From Streptomyces collinus Tu 365 (GTDB lineage: Bacteria; Actinomycetota; Actinomycetes; Streptomycetales; Streptomycetaceae), in assembly GCF_000444875.1 (NCBI RefSeq), contig NC_021985.1, positions 4,856,170 to 4,920,169 of the forward strand: a stretch of DNA of 64,000 nt, in the 5' to 3' direction. Positions 25,324 through 33,147 of the stretch are shown piece by piece; the stretch's first letter is position 1; each line of letters starts with the position of its first letter. Under the pieces are notes generated by a model. That model had not been told where the DNA came from and searched no databases. It saw only the letters and a list, made by a program, of their open reading frames with translations. Made by a program: the position numbers and the translations under genes.

Positions 25324-25616
25324 CCCGGGGTCTGCTCGGGGCGGCGCTGGCCGTGCTCGTCGTATCGGGCTGCTCCGAGAAGCACTACGACGAGCGCGGC
25401 AAGGCCGACGCACCGGTGGCGGGCCGGGCCGGAGAGGACTCCCCGGCCGAGGTCTACAACTTCCCGAACGGCTTCGGGAACCTCGCCACCAAGTGCGTGG
25501 GGGACGGCAGGCGGGCGTACGCGACGACGAAGTGGGTGAGCGACGACGAGGACGATCCCGAGATCGTCCCCGCCAACGCCGTCATCGTCGACGATCCCGG
25601 CTGCCGCGGGCGCTGA
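25311..25616 (+). CDS. Small lipoprotein, second of a tandem pair
   Basis: This is a predicted lipoprotein of 101 residues, a paralogue of the preceding gene. GTG 25311 overlaps the first gene's 3' end by 13 nt. The lipobox is VVSGCSEK (Cys about 20). The mature sequence repeats RGKADAPV, PAEVYNFPNGFGNLATKC and RAYATTK almost residue for residue, then diverges in an acidic loop (VSDDEDDPE) before a final Cys (DPGCRGR). The conserved Cys pair suggests one disulfide. Overlap and similarity point to a tandem duplication followed by divergence. Longer open frames over this region are shadows. Confidence 0.78.
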   Translation: MRRLTRGLLGAALAVLVVSGCSEKHYDERGKADAPVAGRAGEDSPAEVYNFPNGFGNLATKCVGDGRRAYATTKWVSDDEDDPEIVPANAVIVDDPGCRGR

Positions 25617-25655
25617 GCCCGACCTGCCCGGCGTGCCGCACCGGGCGGGCCGGCG

Positions 25656-26432
25656 TCACAGCTCCCGGTGCACCTTGGTGTTGGACGCCTGGGCGCGCGG
25701 ACGCAGGACGAGCAGGTCCACGTTGACGTGGCTGGGGCGGGTGACCGTCCAGGTGATGGTCTCGGCGACGTCGTCGGCGGTGAGCGGCTCGGCCACGCCC
25801 GCGTAGACCTTCTCGGCCTTCTCGGTGTCGCCGCCGAAGCGGGTCAGCGCGAACTCGTCGGTCTTGACCATGCCGGGCGCGATCTCGATCACCCGGACCG
25901 GCCGGCCGACGATCTCCAGCCGGAGGGTCTCGGCGAGGACGTGCTCGCCGTGCTTGGCGGCCACGTAGCCCGCGCCGCCCTCGTAGGTGCCGAGGCCCGC
26001 GGTGGAGGAGACCACCACGACGACCCCGTCGCCGCTCGCCTCCAGCTTGGGCAGCAGCGCCTGGGTGACGTTCAGCGTGCCGAGGACGTTCGTCTCGTAC
26101 ATCGTGCGCCAGTGGGCCGGGTCGCCCGTCGCCACGGGGTCCGCGCCGAGGGCTCCGCCGGCGTTGTTGACCAGGACGCCGATCGCCGTGAAGGCCGTCG
26201 CGAACTCGTCCACCGCCGCCCGGTCCGTCACGTCGAGCTGGTAGGCGGTCGCCGAGTGGCCGGCCGCGGTGAGCTCCTCGGCCAGGGCCTCGATGCGGTC
26301 CTTGCGGCGGGCGGTGAGGACGACGCGGTACCCGGCCGCCGCGAGCCGGCGGGCCGTCGCGGCGCCGATGCCGCTGCTCGCACCCGTGACGACGGCGATG
26401 CGGGAGGCGGCGGACGGGGCGGCGGTGGCCAT
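25656..26432 (-). CDS. Short-chain dehydrogenase (YdfG-like)
   Basis: This is a classical SDR oxidoreductase of 258 residues. The cofactor motif is TGASSGIG (about 16-23), followed by LVNNAGG, the catalytic Ser in VVVSSTAG and the YxxxK pair in YVAAKHGEH. An Arg pair after beta-2 (LTARRKDR) suggests NADP. The C-terminal RPSHVNVDLLVLRPR is typical of the YdfG/serine-dehydrogenase-like group. ATG 26432 follows AGGAGC. It is convergent with the small lipoprotein genes. The substrate is unknown. Confidence 0.88.
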   Translation of the reverse strand: MATAAPSAASRIAVVTGASSGIGAATARRLAAAGYRVVLTARRKDRIEALAEELTAAGHSATAYQLDVTDRAAVDEFATAFTAIGVLVNNAGGALGADPVATGDPAHWRTMYETNVLGTLNVTQALLPKLEASGDGVVVVVSSTAGLGTYEGGAGYVAAKHGEHVLAETLRLEIVGRPVRVIEIAPGMVKTDEFALTRFGGDTEKAEKVYAGVAEPLTADDVAETITWTVTRPSHVNVDLLVLRPRAQASNTKVHREL

Positions 26433-26502
26433 GGGCTGCTCCTGGGGAGGAAGGGAGAGGCGGAGCCTCTGCGGTCGGCGCTCCTCCCAGCCTAGGCGAG
26501 GG

Positions 26503-26841
26503 TCAGCCGCCGTTCCTCGGCGCCCACATGATCACCGCCATGCCGGCGAGGCAGATCAGCGCCCCGGTGACGTCGTAGCGGTCGGGCCGGTAGCCGTCGG
26601 CGACCATGCCCCACAGGAGGGACCCGGCCACGAAGATCCCGCCGTAGGCGGCGAGGATGCGGCCGAAGTGGGCGTCCGGCTGGAAGGTGGCCACGAAGCC
26701 GTAGGCGCCGAGCGCGACGACCCCGCCGGTGATCCACAGCCAGCCCCGGTGTTCGCGCACGCCCTGCCACACCAGCCAGGCACCGCCGATCTCGAAGAGC
26801 GCGGCGACGACGAACAGGGCGGCGGAGCGAAGGACGGGCAT
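26503..26841 (-). CDS. ynfA: YnfA/UPF0060 family membrane protein
   Basis: This is a 112-residue integral membrane protein with four helices: about 4-24 (SAALFVVAALFEIGGAWLVW), 31-51, 62-80 and 90-108. Conserved features are ALFEIGGAWLVW, YGFVATFQPDAHFGR and AAYGGIFVAGSL. The family is related to small multidrug transporters, but its substrate is not settled. ATG 26841 is used; longer frames upstream are shadows of the marR gene. It is divergent from marR, with 99 nt between the starts. Confidence 0.9.
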   Translation of the reverse strand: MPVLRSAALFVVAALFEIGGAWLVWQGVREHRGWLWITGGVVALGAYGFVATFQPDAHFGRILAAYGGIFVAGSLLWGMVADGYRPDRYDVTGALICLAGMAVIMWAPRNGG

Positions 26842-26940
26842 GCGGGCAGCTTCGCACGCGGGGACACGGGCCCGGGGCCGGTCCCCCGTGGCGGGGGCGT
26901 CGTACGATCGCTGCTTCACGCGGACGAAGGGGAGTGCGGC

Positions 26941-27423
26941 ATGGCCGGGAACGGTACCGGGCGGTCCCGACTGCTGGCGGAGCTGGGCGTGGTGGCCCGG
27001 CGGTACATGGCGTCGTACGCGCTGTTCAACCAGGCGGTGGCCGACCGGATCGGGCTGCACCCCACCGATCTGCAGTGCCTGAACCTGCTGACGCTGGAGG
27101 AGGGGCCGGTCACCACGGGCCGGGTCGCGGAGCTGACGGGGCTGACGACGGGGTCGGCGACCCGGCTGGTGGACCGCCTGGAGCGGGCGGGGTACGTGGT
27201 GCGGCGGCGGGACGAGGTGGACCGGCGGCGGGTGCTGGTGGTGACCGTGCCGGAGCGCATCGCCGAGTTCGGGCGGCTGTGGGACTCGCTGGCCGGTGAC
27301 TGGTCGCGGATCTTCGACGACCTGGACGACGCCGAACTGGCGGTGATCGTCCGGCACATGGAGCGCACGGTCGAGTTCGGCGGGGAGCAGATCGCCCGGC
27401 TGCGGGCGCGCCCGGAGTCGTAG
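26941..27423 (+). CDS. MarR-family transcriptional regulator
   Basis: This is a 160-residue winged-helix regulator. Residues about 30-125 hold the DNA-binding core: LQCLNLLTLEEGPVTTG, VAELTGLTTGSATRLVDRLE and the wing GYVVRRRDEVDRRRVLV. Helices at both ends would form the dimer interface. ATG 26941 follows AGGGGAG. It is divergent from ynfA and convergent with the HxlR-type gene. The C-terminal part (about 105-160) is longer than a minimal MarR. Target genes and ligand are unknown; the divergent ynfA and the monooxygenase pair nearby are possible targets. Confidence 0.87.
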   Translation: MAGNGTGRSRLLAELGVVARRYMASYALFNQAVADRIGLHPTDLQCLNLLTLEEGPVTTGRVAELTGLTTGSATRLVDRLERAGYVVRRRDEVDRRRVLVVTVPERIAEFGRLWDSLAGDWSRIFDDLDDAELAVIVRHMERTVEFGGEQIARLRARPES

Positions 27424-27444
27424 GGGACCCGGTCCGGACGGACG

Positions 27445-27873
27445 CTAGGCGACGTCGGCGGCGTCCGTGTTCTCCGCGGTCTCCTCGTCGTACCGCTCGC
27501 GGGCCGCCCGTACGTCGTCGAAGTGGGTCTCCGCCCAGTTCTTCACCGCGGTGAGCAGGCCGGCCAGGCTGCGGCCGAGCGGGGTGAGCTCGTAGTCGAC
27601 CCGGACCGGGACGGACGGGGTGACCGTGCGGCTGACGATGCCGTCGCGCTCCAGGGCGCGCAGGGTCTGGGTGAGCATCTTGGGGCTGACGCCGGCGATC
27701 CTGCGGCCGATGTCGCTGTAGCGCATGGGGCCGGGGACCAGCGCGGCGACCACGAGGCCGACCCACTTGTCGCTGAGCCGGCCGAGGAGCTGGTTGGTGG
27801 GGCAGTCGCGCAGGAAGGCGTCGTAGTCGCTACGGGCCTGCTCGCGCCGCTGCGCCGCGGTCATCGTCGCCAT
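27445..27873 (-). CDS. HxlR-family transcriptional regulator
   Basis: This is a 142-residue winged-helix regulator of the HxlR/YodB class. It has FLRDCPTNQLLGRLSDKWV, where the Cys is the conserved redox/quinone-sensing position, then RYSDIGRRIAGVSPKMLTQTLRALERDGIV and a wing with VDYELTPLGRSL. ATG 27873 follows GGAGAG; the longer frame from 27921 is not supported. It is divergent from a quinone-type oxidoreductase with 131 nt between the starts, the usual layout in which an HxlR protein represses a detoxifying reductase until quinone or diamide modifies its Cys. Confidence 0.88.
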   Translation of the reverse strand: MATMTAAQRREQARSDYDAFLRDCPTNQLLGRLSDKWVGLVVAALVPGPMRYSDIGRRIAGVSPKMLTQTLRALERDGIVSRTVTPSVPVRVDYELTPLGRSLAGLLTAVKNWAETHFDDVRAARERYDEETAENTDAADVA

Positions 27874-27905
27874 GAACTCTCCTCCGGGGCACCTACGCAC
27901 TCTCA

Positions 27906-27919
27906 GGTAACTACTTACC
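27906..27919. promoter_or_regulatory. Candidate HxlR operator
   Basis: GGTAA-CTAC-TTACC is a dyad in the divergent HxlR/oxidoreductase promoter region. It is followed by the related half site GGATAGTACC (27923-27932). Similar GTA...TAC dyads are known for HxlR/YodB-type repressors. Confidence 0.55.
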
Positions 27920-28004
27920 AATGGATAGTACCTCTCCTAGGGTTTGTGGTGCGGCGGGAAAGCGCCGCGGATCCCCAAAACCCTTGTTTCATAGGAGAGT
28001 TGAC

Positions 28005-28895
28005 ATGCGTGCTGCTGTGGTGACGACGTTCGGTGGACCGGAGGCCGTGGAGATCGCCGAGGTGGCGGTGCCGGAACCGGGGGCGCGACAGGTCCGGATC
28101 AAGGTGGCCGCCGGTGCGCTGAACCCGGTGGACCTGGCGCTGCGGGCCGGCCTCTTCGGCGGGACCGGCGGGGCGGTCGGACTGGGCTGGGACGTCGCCG
28201 GGACGGTGGACGCGGTGGGCGCGGACGCCGGCCCGAGGGTGGGGGACGCGGTGGTCGCGCTGGTGCCGGGGGTGACCGGCCCGCTGGGCGCGCACGCCGA
28301 GTACGTGGTCGCGGACGCGGACGCGGTGGCCGCGGCGCCCGCCTCGGTGGACGCCGTGCACGCCGGCACCCTGCCGCTGAACGGGCTGACCGCCGCGCAG
28401 GCCCTGGACCTGCTGGACCTGCCCGCGGGCTCCTCGCTGCTGGTGACCGGCGCGGCGGGCGCGGTCGGCGGTTTCGCGGTGCAGCTCGCCGCGCACCGGG
28501 GGATCGCGGTGACCGGGCACGCCCGGGCGGCCGACGAGGAGCTGGTGCGGTCGCTGGGGGCCACTTCCTTCACGGCCGGCGAGGTGGCGCCGGGGAGTGT
28601 GGACGCGGTGCTGGACGCGGCGATGCTCGGCGAGCCGGCGCTCGAGTGGGTGCGCGACGGGGGTGCGTTCGTCAGTGCCCGGCCCGGCGGGGAGCCCGCC
28701 GGGGTGCGCGGGGTGCGGACCACGGCGGTGTCGGTGCGGCCCGACGGGGCGCGGCTGGCGGAGCTGGCCGGCCTGGTGGACGCGGGGGTGCTGAGCCTCC
28801 GGGTGGCCGAGACCTACCCGCTGGCCGAGTCCGCGAAGGCGCACGCCCGGCTGGCGGAGGGCGGCGTGCGGGGGCGGCTGGTGCTGGTGCCGTAG
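28005..28895 (+). CDS. NADP-dependent quinone oxidoreductase-like (MDR family)
   Basis: This is a zinc-free medium-chain dehydrogenase/reductase of 296 residues, quinone-oxidoreductase type. It begins MRAAVVTTFGGPEAVEI, has the GALNPVDLALRAG loop, and a Rossmann motif VTGAAGAVGGFAVQLA (about 147-162). No structural zinc cysteines are present. ATG 28005 is preceded by AGGAGAG. It is divergent from the HxlR regulator, which suggests induction by quinones or electrophiles. The enzyme would reduce quinone-like or enone substrates in the cytoplasm; the exact substrate is unknown. Confidence 0.86.
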   Translation: MRAAVVTTFGGPEAVEIAEVAVPEPGARQVRIKVAAGALNPVDLALRAGLFGGTGGAVGLGWDVAGTVDAVGADAGPRVGDAVVALVPGVTGPLGAHAEYVVADADAVAAAPASVDAVHAGTLPLNGLTAAQALDLLDLPAGSSLLVTGAAGAVGGFAVQLAAHRGIAVTGHARAADEELVRSLGATSFTAGEVAPGSVDAVLDAAMLGEPALEWVRDGGAFVSARPGGEPAGVRGVRTTAVSVRPDGARLAELAGLVDAGVLSLRVAETYPLAESAKAHARLAEGGVRGRLVLVP

Positions 28896-28945
28896 GGGCG
28901 CCGTGGGCTGGGGGAATAGCCCGGGTGGGCGCTCGGTTCCAGGGG

Positions 28946-28963
28946 TATAGTTGAACCGTCAAC
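28946..28963 (+). promoter_or_regulatory. -10 box with overlapping dyad upstream of the monooxygenase pair
   Basis: TATAGT (28946-28951) fits a -10 box. GTTGA-ACCG-TCAAC (28950-28963) overlaps it, followed by GGAGG and the start at 28980. A repressor at the dyad would block the promoter. No good -35 is seen. Confidence 0.5.
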
Positions 28964-28979
28964 AACCTGGAGGGTGGCC

Positions 28980-30065
28980 ATGCAGTTCGGGATCTTCACG
29001 GTCGGCGACGTCACGCCGGACCCCACCACGGGGCGTACGCCGACCGAGCGCGAGCGGATCAAGGCCATGGTCGCCATCGCGCTCAAGGCCGAGGAGGTCG
29101 GGCTCGACGTCTTCGCCACCGGCGAGCACCACAACCCGCCGTTCGTGCCGTCGTCCCCGACCACCATGCTCGGGCACATAGCCGCGCGGACCGAGAACCT
29201 GATCCTCTCCACGTCCACCACCCTGATCACCACCAACGACCCGGTGAAGATCGCGGAGGACTACGCGATGCTCCAGCACCTGGCGGACGGCCGGGTCGAC
29301 CTGATGATGGGCCGCGGCAACACCGGTCCCGTCTACCCGTGGTTCGGCCAGGACATCCGCGAGGGCATCAACCTCGCCATCGAGAACTACGCCCTGCTGC
29401 GCCGCCTGTGGCGCGAGGACGTCGTCGACTGGGAGGGCAAGTTCCGCACGCCGCTGCAGGGCTTCACCTCCACCCCGCGGCCGATGGACGGCGTACCGCC
29501 GTTCGTCTGGCACGGCTCCATCCGCTCCCCGGAGATCGCCGAGCAGGCCGCGTACTACGGTGACGGCTTCTTCCACAACCACATCTTCTGGCCCGCCGAC
29601 CACACCAAGCGGATGGTCGAGTTCTACCGGAAGCGGTTCGCGCACTACGGGCACGGCACGCCCGAGCAGGCGATCGTCGGACTCGGCGGCCAGGTGTTCA
29701 TGCGGAGGAACTCCCAGGACGCCGTGCGCGAGTTCCGGCCGTACTTCGACAACGCGCCGGTCTACGGGCACGGGCCCTCGCTGGAGGACTTCACCGAGCA
29801 GACCCCGCTGACCGTCGGCTCCCCGCAGCAGGTGATCGAGCGGACCCTGTCCTTCCGGGACTACGCCGGCGACTACCAGCGCCAGCTCTTCCTGATGGAC
29901 CACGCCGGTCTGCCGCTGAAGACCGTGCTGGAGCAGCTCGACATGCTGGGCGAGGAGGTCGTACCGGTCCTGCGCAAGGAGTTCGCGAACGGCCGTCCGG
30001 CGAACGTGCCGGAGGCGCCCACCCACGCTTCCCTCAAGGCCGCCCAGGAGGTGACCACCGTATGA
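28980..30065 (+). CDS. Luciferase-like FMN-dependent monooxygenase (CE1758 type)
   Basis: This is a bacterial-luciferase-family (LLM) flavin monooxygenase of 361 residues with a TIM-barrel fold. Its markers are FATGEHHNPPFV, LSTSTTLITTNDPVKIAEDYAMLQ and DLMMGRGNTGPVYPWFG, as in the CE1758-type subgroup. ATG 28980 is 6-7 nt after GGAGG; a GTG two codons upstream is less well placed. Its stop overlaps the start of an FMN reductase (ATGA); in the LLM duo described for corynebacteria these two occur together. It would use FMNH2 from the partner and O2 to oxidise an unknown substrate. Confidence 0.88.
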   Translation: MQFGIFTVGDVTPDPTTGRTPTERERIKAMVAIALKAEEVGLDVFATGEHHNPPFVPSSPTTMLGHIAARTENLILSTSTTLITTNDPVKIAEDYAMLQHLADGRVDLMMGRGNTGPVYPWFGQDIREGINLAIENYALLRRLWREDVVDWEGKFRTPLQGFTSTPRPMDGVPPFVWHGSIRSPEIAEQAAYYGDGFFHNHIFWPADHTKRMVEFYRKRFAHYGHGTPEQAIVGLGGQVFMRRNSQDAVREFRPYFDNAPVYGHGPSLEDFTEQTPLTVGSPQQVIERTLSFRDYAGDYQRQLFLMDHAGLPLKTVLEQLDMLGEEVVPVLRKEFANGRPANVPEAPTHASLKAAQEVTTV

Positions 30066-30682
30066 GGCTCGTCGTCGTCTCGGCGGGGCTGAGCGCCCCG
30101 TCCTCCACCCGGCTGCTGGGCGACCGGCTGGCCACGGCCGTGGACCGGCACACCCCGGTCGACACCCAGGTGATCGAACTGCGCGACCTCGCGGTCGAGA
30201 TCGCGCACAACTTCACCAACGGCTTCGCCGGCAAGAACCTCGCCGCCGCCCAGGAGGCGGTGGCGGGGGCCGACGGGCTGATCGTGGTCACGCCCGTGTT
30301 CAGCGCCTCCTACAGCGGGCTGTTCAAGTCCTTCTTCGACGTCCTCGACAAGGACGCGCTGGCCGGCAAGCCGGTGCTGATCGCCGCCACCGGGGGCTCG
30401 GCCCGGCACTCGCTGGTCCTGGAGCACGCGCTGCGGCCGCTCTTCGCCTACCTGCGGGCCGTGGTCGTCCCGACCGCCGTCTACGCGGCCTCCGAGGACT
30501 GGGGCGCCGAGGGGCTGCCCGAGCGGGTCGAGCGGGCGGCGGGGGAACTGGCCGCGCTGCTGCCGTCGGTCACCCGGCCGGCGGGGGCGGCGGCGCCGGC
30601 CGCGCCGGTGGAGCCCGCGGAACCCGACGAGCCCGTCGTGGTGCCGTTCGCCGAGCGACTGGCGGCACTGGGCGCCGGGTGA
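30062..30682 (+). CDS. NAD(P)H-dependent FMN reductase (CE1759 type)
   Basis: This is a flavodoxin-fold FMN reductase of 206 residues that would supply reduced flavin to the upstream monooxygenase. It has VVVSAGLSAPSSTR (phosphate-binding loop), VVTPVFSASYSGLFKSFFDVLD (flavin-binding loop) and IAATGGSARHSLVLEH. The ATG overlaps the upstream stop by 4 nt, so both proteins should be made together. A C-terminal Pro/Ala/Glu stretch (about 165-190) is a loose linker before a short terminal helix FAERLAALGAG. Confidence 0.87.
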   Translation: MRLVVVSAGLSAPSSTRLLGDRLATAVDRHTPVDTQVIELRDLAVEIAHNFTNGFAGKNLAAAQEAVAGADGLIVVTPVFSASYSGLFKSFFDVLDKDALAGKPVLIAATGGSARHSLVLEHALRPLFAYLRAVVVPTAVYAASEDWGAEGLPERVERAAGELAALLPSVTRPAGAAAPAAPVEPAEPDEPVVVPFAERLAALGAG

Positions 30683-30799
30683 GGAGAGGGCGGGCCACCC
30701 CTACGGGTTGCCCCCGTCACGGTGAGAGCCGGGTAAAAAGGGTGATGGTACGCCCGCCCGGCCCGGCCGAACCGGCACATGCCTTGGCAGACTGGGCAC

Positions 30800-31534
30800 G
30801 TGTCCCAGACTGTGCTGCTCGCCGAAGACGACCGTGCCATCCGTCATGCCCTCGAACGTGCCCTGACGCTGGAGGGCTACGCGGTGACGGCGGTCGCCGA
30901 CGGCGTGGAAGCGCTGGCGCAGGCCCACAAGACCCCGCCGGACGTCCTGGTGCTCGACGTGATGATGCCCGGCATCGACGGACTCCAGGTCTGCCGGGTG
31001 CTGCGGGCCGAGGGCGACCGCACCCCGATCCTCATGCTGACGGCCCTGGTGGAGACCGCCGACCGGATCGCCGGCCTGGACGCCGGCGCCGACGACTACG
31101 TGGTCAAGCCGTTCGACGTCGAGGAGGTCTTCGCACGCCTGCGGGCCCTGCTGCGGCGCACCTCCCCGGTGCCGGCGGCCGGCGGCGGCACGGGCACCGC
31201 AGCCGAGGCCGGCCGGGAGGCGCAGATCTCCGACCGGCAGGTGGAGGCCGCGGGCATCCGGATGGACCTCCAGGCCCGCCGGGCCTGGCGGGACCGGCGT
31301 GAGCTGGAACTGACCCGCACCGAGTTCGAGCTCCTCGAACTGCTGGTGCGCAACGCCGGGATCGTCCTCGACCACTCCACCATCTACGACCGCATCTGGG
31401 GCTACGACTTCGGCCCCGGCTCCAAGAACCTCGCCGTGTACGTCGGCTACCTGCGCCGCAAGCTCGACGAGCCCGGCGCGCCGCAGCTGATCCACACCGT
31501 GCGGGGCGTGGGCTACGTGCTGCGGGAGGACTAG
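30800..31534 (+). CDS. OmpR-family response regulator
   Basis: This is a two-component response regulator of 244 residues. The receiver domain (about 3-120) has acidic LLAEDDRA, phosphoacceptor Asp53 in VLVLDVMMPG, Thr in MLTAL and Lys in VVKPFD. A Gly/Ala-rich linker of about 30 residues precedes an OmpR winged helix (about 150-242; LTRTEFELLELLVRNAG, NLAVYVGYLRRKL, TVRGVGYVLRED). GTG 30800 (VSQTVLLAEDD) matches family starts; an upstream in-frame ATG at 30779 would add seven residues. It precedes a histidine kinase gene by 3 nt. The signal and targets are unknown. Confidence 0.9.
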   Translation: MSQTVLLAEDDRAIRHALERALTLEGYAVTAVADGVEALAQAHKTPPDVLVLDVMMPGIDGLQVCRVLRAEGDRTPILMLTALVETADRIAGLDAGADDYVVKPFDVEEVFARLRALLRRTSPVPAAGGGTGTAAEAGREAQISDRQVEAAGIRMDLQARRAWRDRRELELTRTEFELLELLVRNAGIVLDHSTIYDRIWGYDFGPGSKNLAVYVGYLRRKLDEPGAPQLIHTVRGVGYVLRED

Positions 31535-31537
31535 CCG

Positions 31538-33016
31538 ATGCGCGGTTGGCCGCCGGCCGGGCCGCGGCCCCGGCTGGTCTCGCTGCGCACGACCTTCGCG
31601 GTGTCCTTCGCCGCCGTCACCGCCGCCGTGACCATCCTCGTCGGCATCCTGTCCTACGGCTCGGCGGCGCGGCTGGTCCGGGTCGACCAGCAGTCGGTGT
31701 TCACCCAGGTCGTGCAGGACGTGCGGGACGAGGTGCGGCAGCACGAGATGGTCCCCGAGGACTTCTCCTCCTCCCGCCCGGGCCACGACCTCGTCCGGCC
31801 CGCCCGCACCGACGTGCAGGTGCTCGGGGCGCGGGGGCAGATCGTCGACCACGGCAGCCCGGCGCTGCCCGTCACCGCCCGGGACCGCGCGGTGGCCTCT
31901 GCGGGAGCGGCCGGCCGGCTGGTCCAGCACAAGGACGTCCGGGTCGGCGAAGACCTGTTCCGCATCGCCACCGTCTCGCTCGGCGACGGCAAGGGCGCGG
32001 TGCAGGTCGCCCAGGAGTTCAGCGACACCGAGGACCTGCTGCGGGCGCTCCAGCAGCGGACGCTGATCCTGATGTCGGCGGTCGTGGTCGCCGCCGGACT
32101 CTTCGGCTGGTGGCTGGCCCGCCGGATCACCCGGCGCCTGGTGATCCTCACCTCCGCCGCCGAGGACGTGGCCCGCACCCGGCAGCTCGGCATCGAGGTG
32201 CCCGTCACCGGCCTGGACGAGGTCGGCCGGCTCGGCCGCGCCTTCGACCGGATGCTGGGCCGGCTCGCCCAGTCGGAGGAGGACCAGCGCCGGCTGGTCC
32301 AGGACGCCGGGCACGAGCTGCGCACCCCGCTGACCTCGCTGCGGACCAACATCTCGCTGCTGCGCCGGATCGACGAGCTGCCCCCGGCGACCCGGGAGGA
32401 CCTCGTCGCCGACCTCGGCCAGGAGGCGCGCGAGCTGACCGACCTGGTCAACGAGCTGGTGGACCTCGCCGCCGGGCAGTCCGACAGCGAGCCGCCGCAA
32501 CAGGTGGACCTCGCGGACATCGCGGAGGAGGTGCTGGGGCTGGCCAAGCGCCGCACCGGCCGGGAGGTCGTCCTGCGGGTGAGCGGCGACACGCGCACCG
32601 ACGGGCGGCCCGGGATGCTGCAACGGGCCCTGTCCAACCTCGTGGAGAACGCGGCGAAGTTCGACCGTGACGGCACGGCCCCCATCGAGATCAACCTCAC
32701 CGGCCCGGCCCGGCCCGGCACCGTGCGGGTCGAGGTGCTCGACCGCGGCCCCGGCATCGCCGAGGGCGACCTGATCCGGATCTTCGACCGCTTCTACCGC
32801 GCCGCCGACGCGCGGTCCCTGCCCGGCTCGGGCCTCGGACTGTCCATCGTCCGCGAGGTCGCCATGGCCCACGGCGGGGCCCCGTTCGCGTTCCGCCGGG
32901 AGGGCGGGGGCGCGGTCATCGGGTTCACCGTGGGCGGCGGCATCGTCGGCGGCAGCGGCAGCGGCAGCGGAAGCGGCATCGTCGGCGGCAGCGGGCGCGG
33001 GCGCGGGGCGGTCTGA
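31538..33016 (+). CDS. Sensor histidine kinase
   Basis: This is a membrane sensor kinase of 492 residues, partner of the preceding response regulator. The order is TM1 (about 18-40), an extracytoplasmic sensor of about 130 residues, TM2 (about 174-194), HAMP, HisKA with His259 in QDAGHELRTPL, and an ATPase with LVENAAKF, DRGPGI, FDRFYR and GSGLGLSIV. The layout resembles MprB/PrrB-type kinases. After the domain end there is a low-complexity Gly/Ser/Ile/Val tail of about 30 residues, with a repeated GIVGGSG block (DNA about 32934-32990). The signal sensed is unknown. Confidence 0.9.
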   Translation: MRGWPPAGPRPRLVSLRTTFAVSFAAVTAAVTILVGILSYGSAARLVRVDQQSVFTQVVQDVRDEVRQHEMVPEDFSSSRPGHDLVRPARTDVQVLGARGQIVDHGSPALPVTARDRAVASAGAAGRLVQHKDVRVGEDLFRIATVSLGDGKGAVQVAQEFSDTEDLLRALQQRTLILMSAVVVAAGLFGWWLARRITRRLVILTSAAEDVARTRQLGIEVPVTGLDEVGRLGRAFDRMLGRLAQSEEDQRRLVQDAGHELRTPLTSLRTNISLLRRIDELPPATREDLVADLGQEARELTDLVNELVDLAAGQSDSEPPQQVDLADIAEEVLGLAKRRTGREVVLRVSGDTRTDGRPGMLQRALSNLVENAAKFDRDGTAPIEINLTGPARPGTVRVEVLDRGPGIAEGDLIRIFDRFYRAADARSLPGSGLGLSIVREVAMAHGGAPFAFRREGGGAVIGFTVGGGIVGGSGSGSGSGIVGGSGRGRGAV

Positions 33017-33035
33017 GAGCCTTCCCGGCCGACGG

Positions 33036-33147
33036 GGTCAGCGGGTCCTCGGCGGCTCGGTGACGGCTCGGCGGTGGCTTCCCCCGCGGCGGGCGAGGGA
33101 AGCCGTGCCCTGGAGGTCAGCGGGTTCCGGACGGCTCGGTGGTGGCC
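33036..33147. repeat. Imperfect duplication of a gene 3' end, with hairpin
   Basis: GGTCAGCGGGT, then CGGCTCGGTG, occurs at 33036-33062 and again at 33116-33141; the second copy covers the stop and last codons of the MprF-like gene. Between the copies GGCTTCCC (33076-33083) and GGGAAGCC (33097-33104) form a stem that may end transcription between the convergent genes. Confidence 0.5.

Noticed and set aside
30701..32872. 723-codon minus-strand frame over a two-component system
   Set aside because: The plus strand has all response regulator and kinase motifs; the antisense frame has none.
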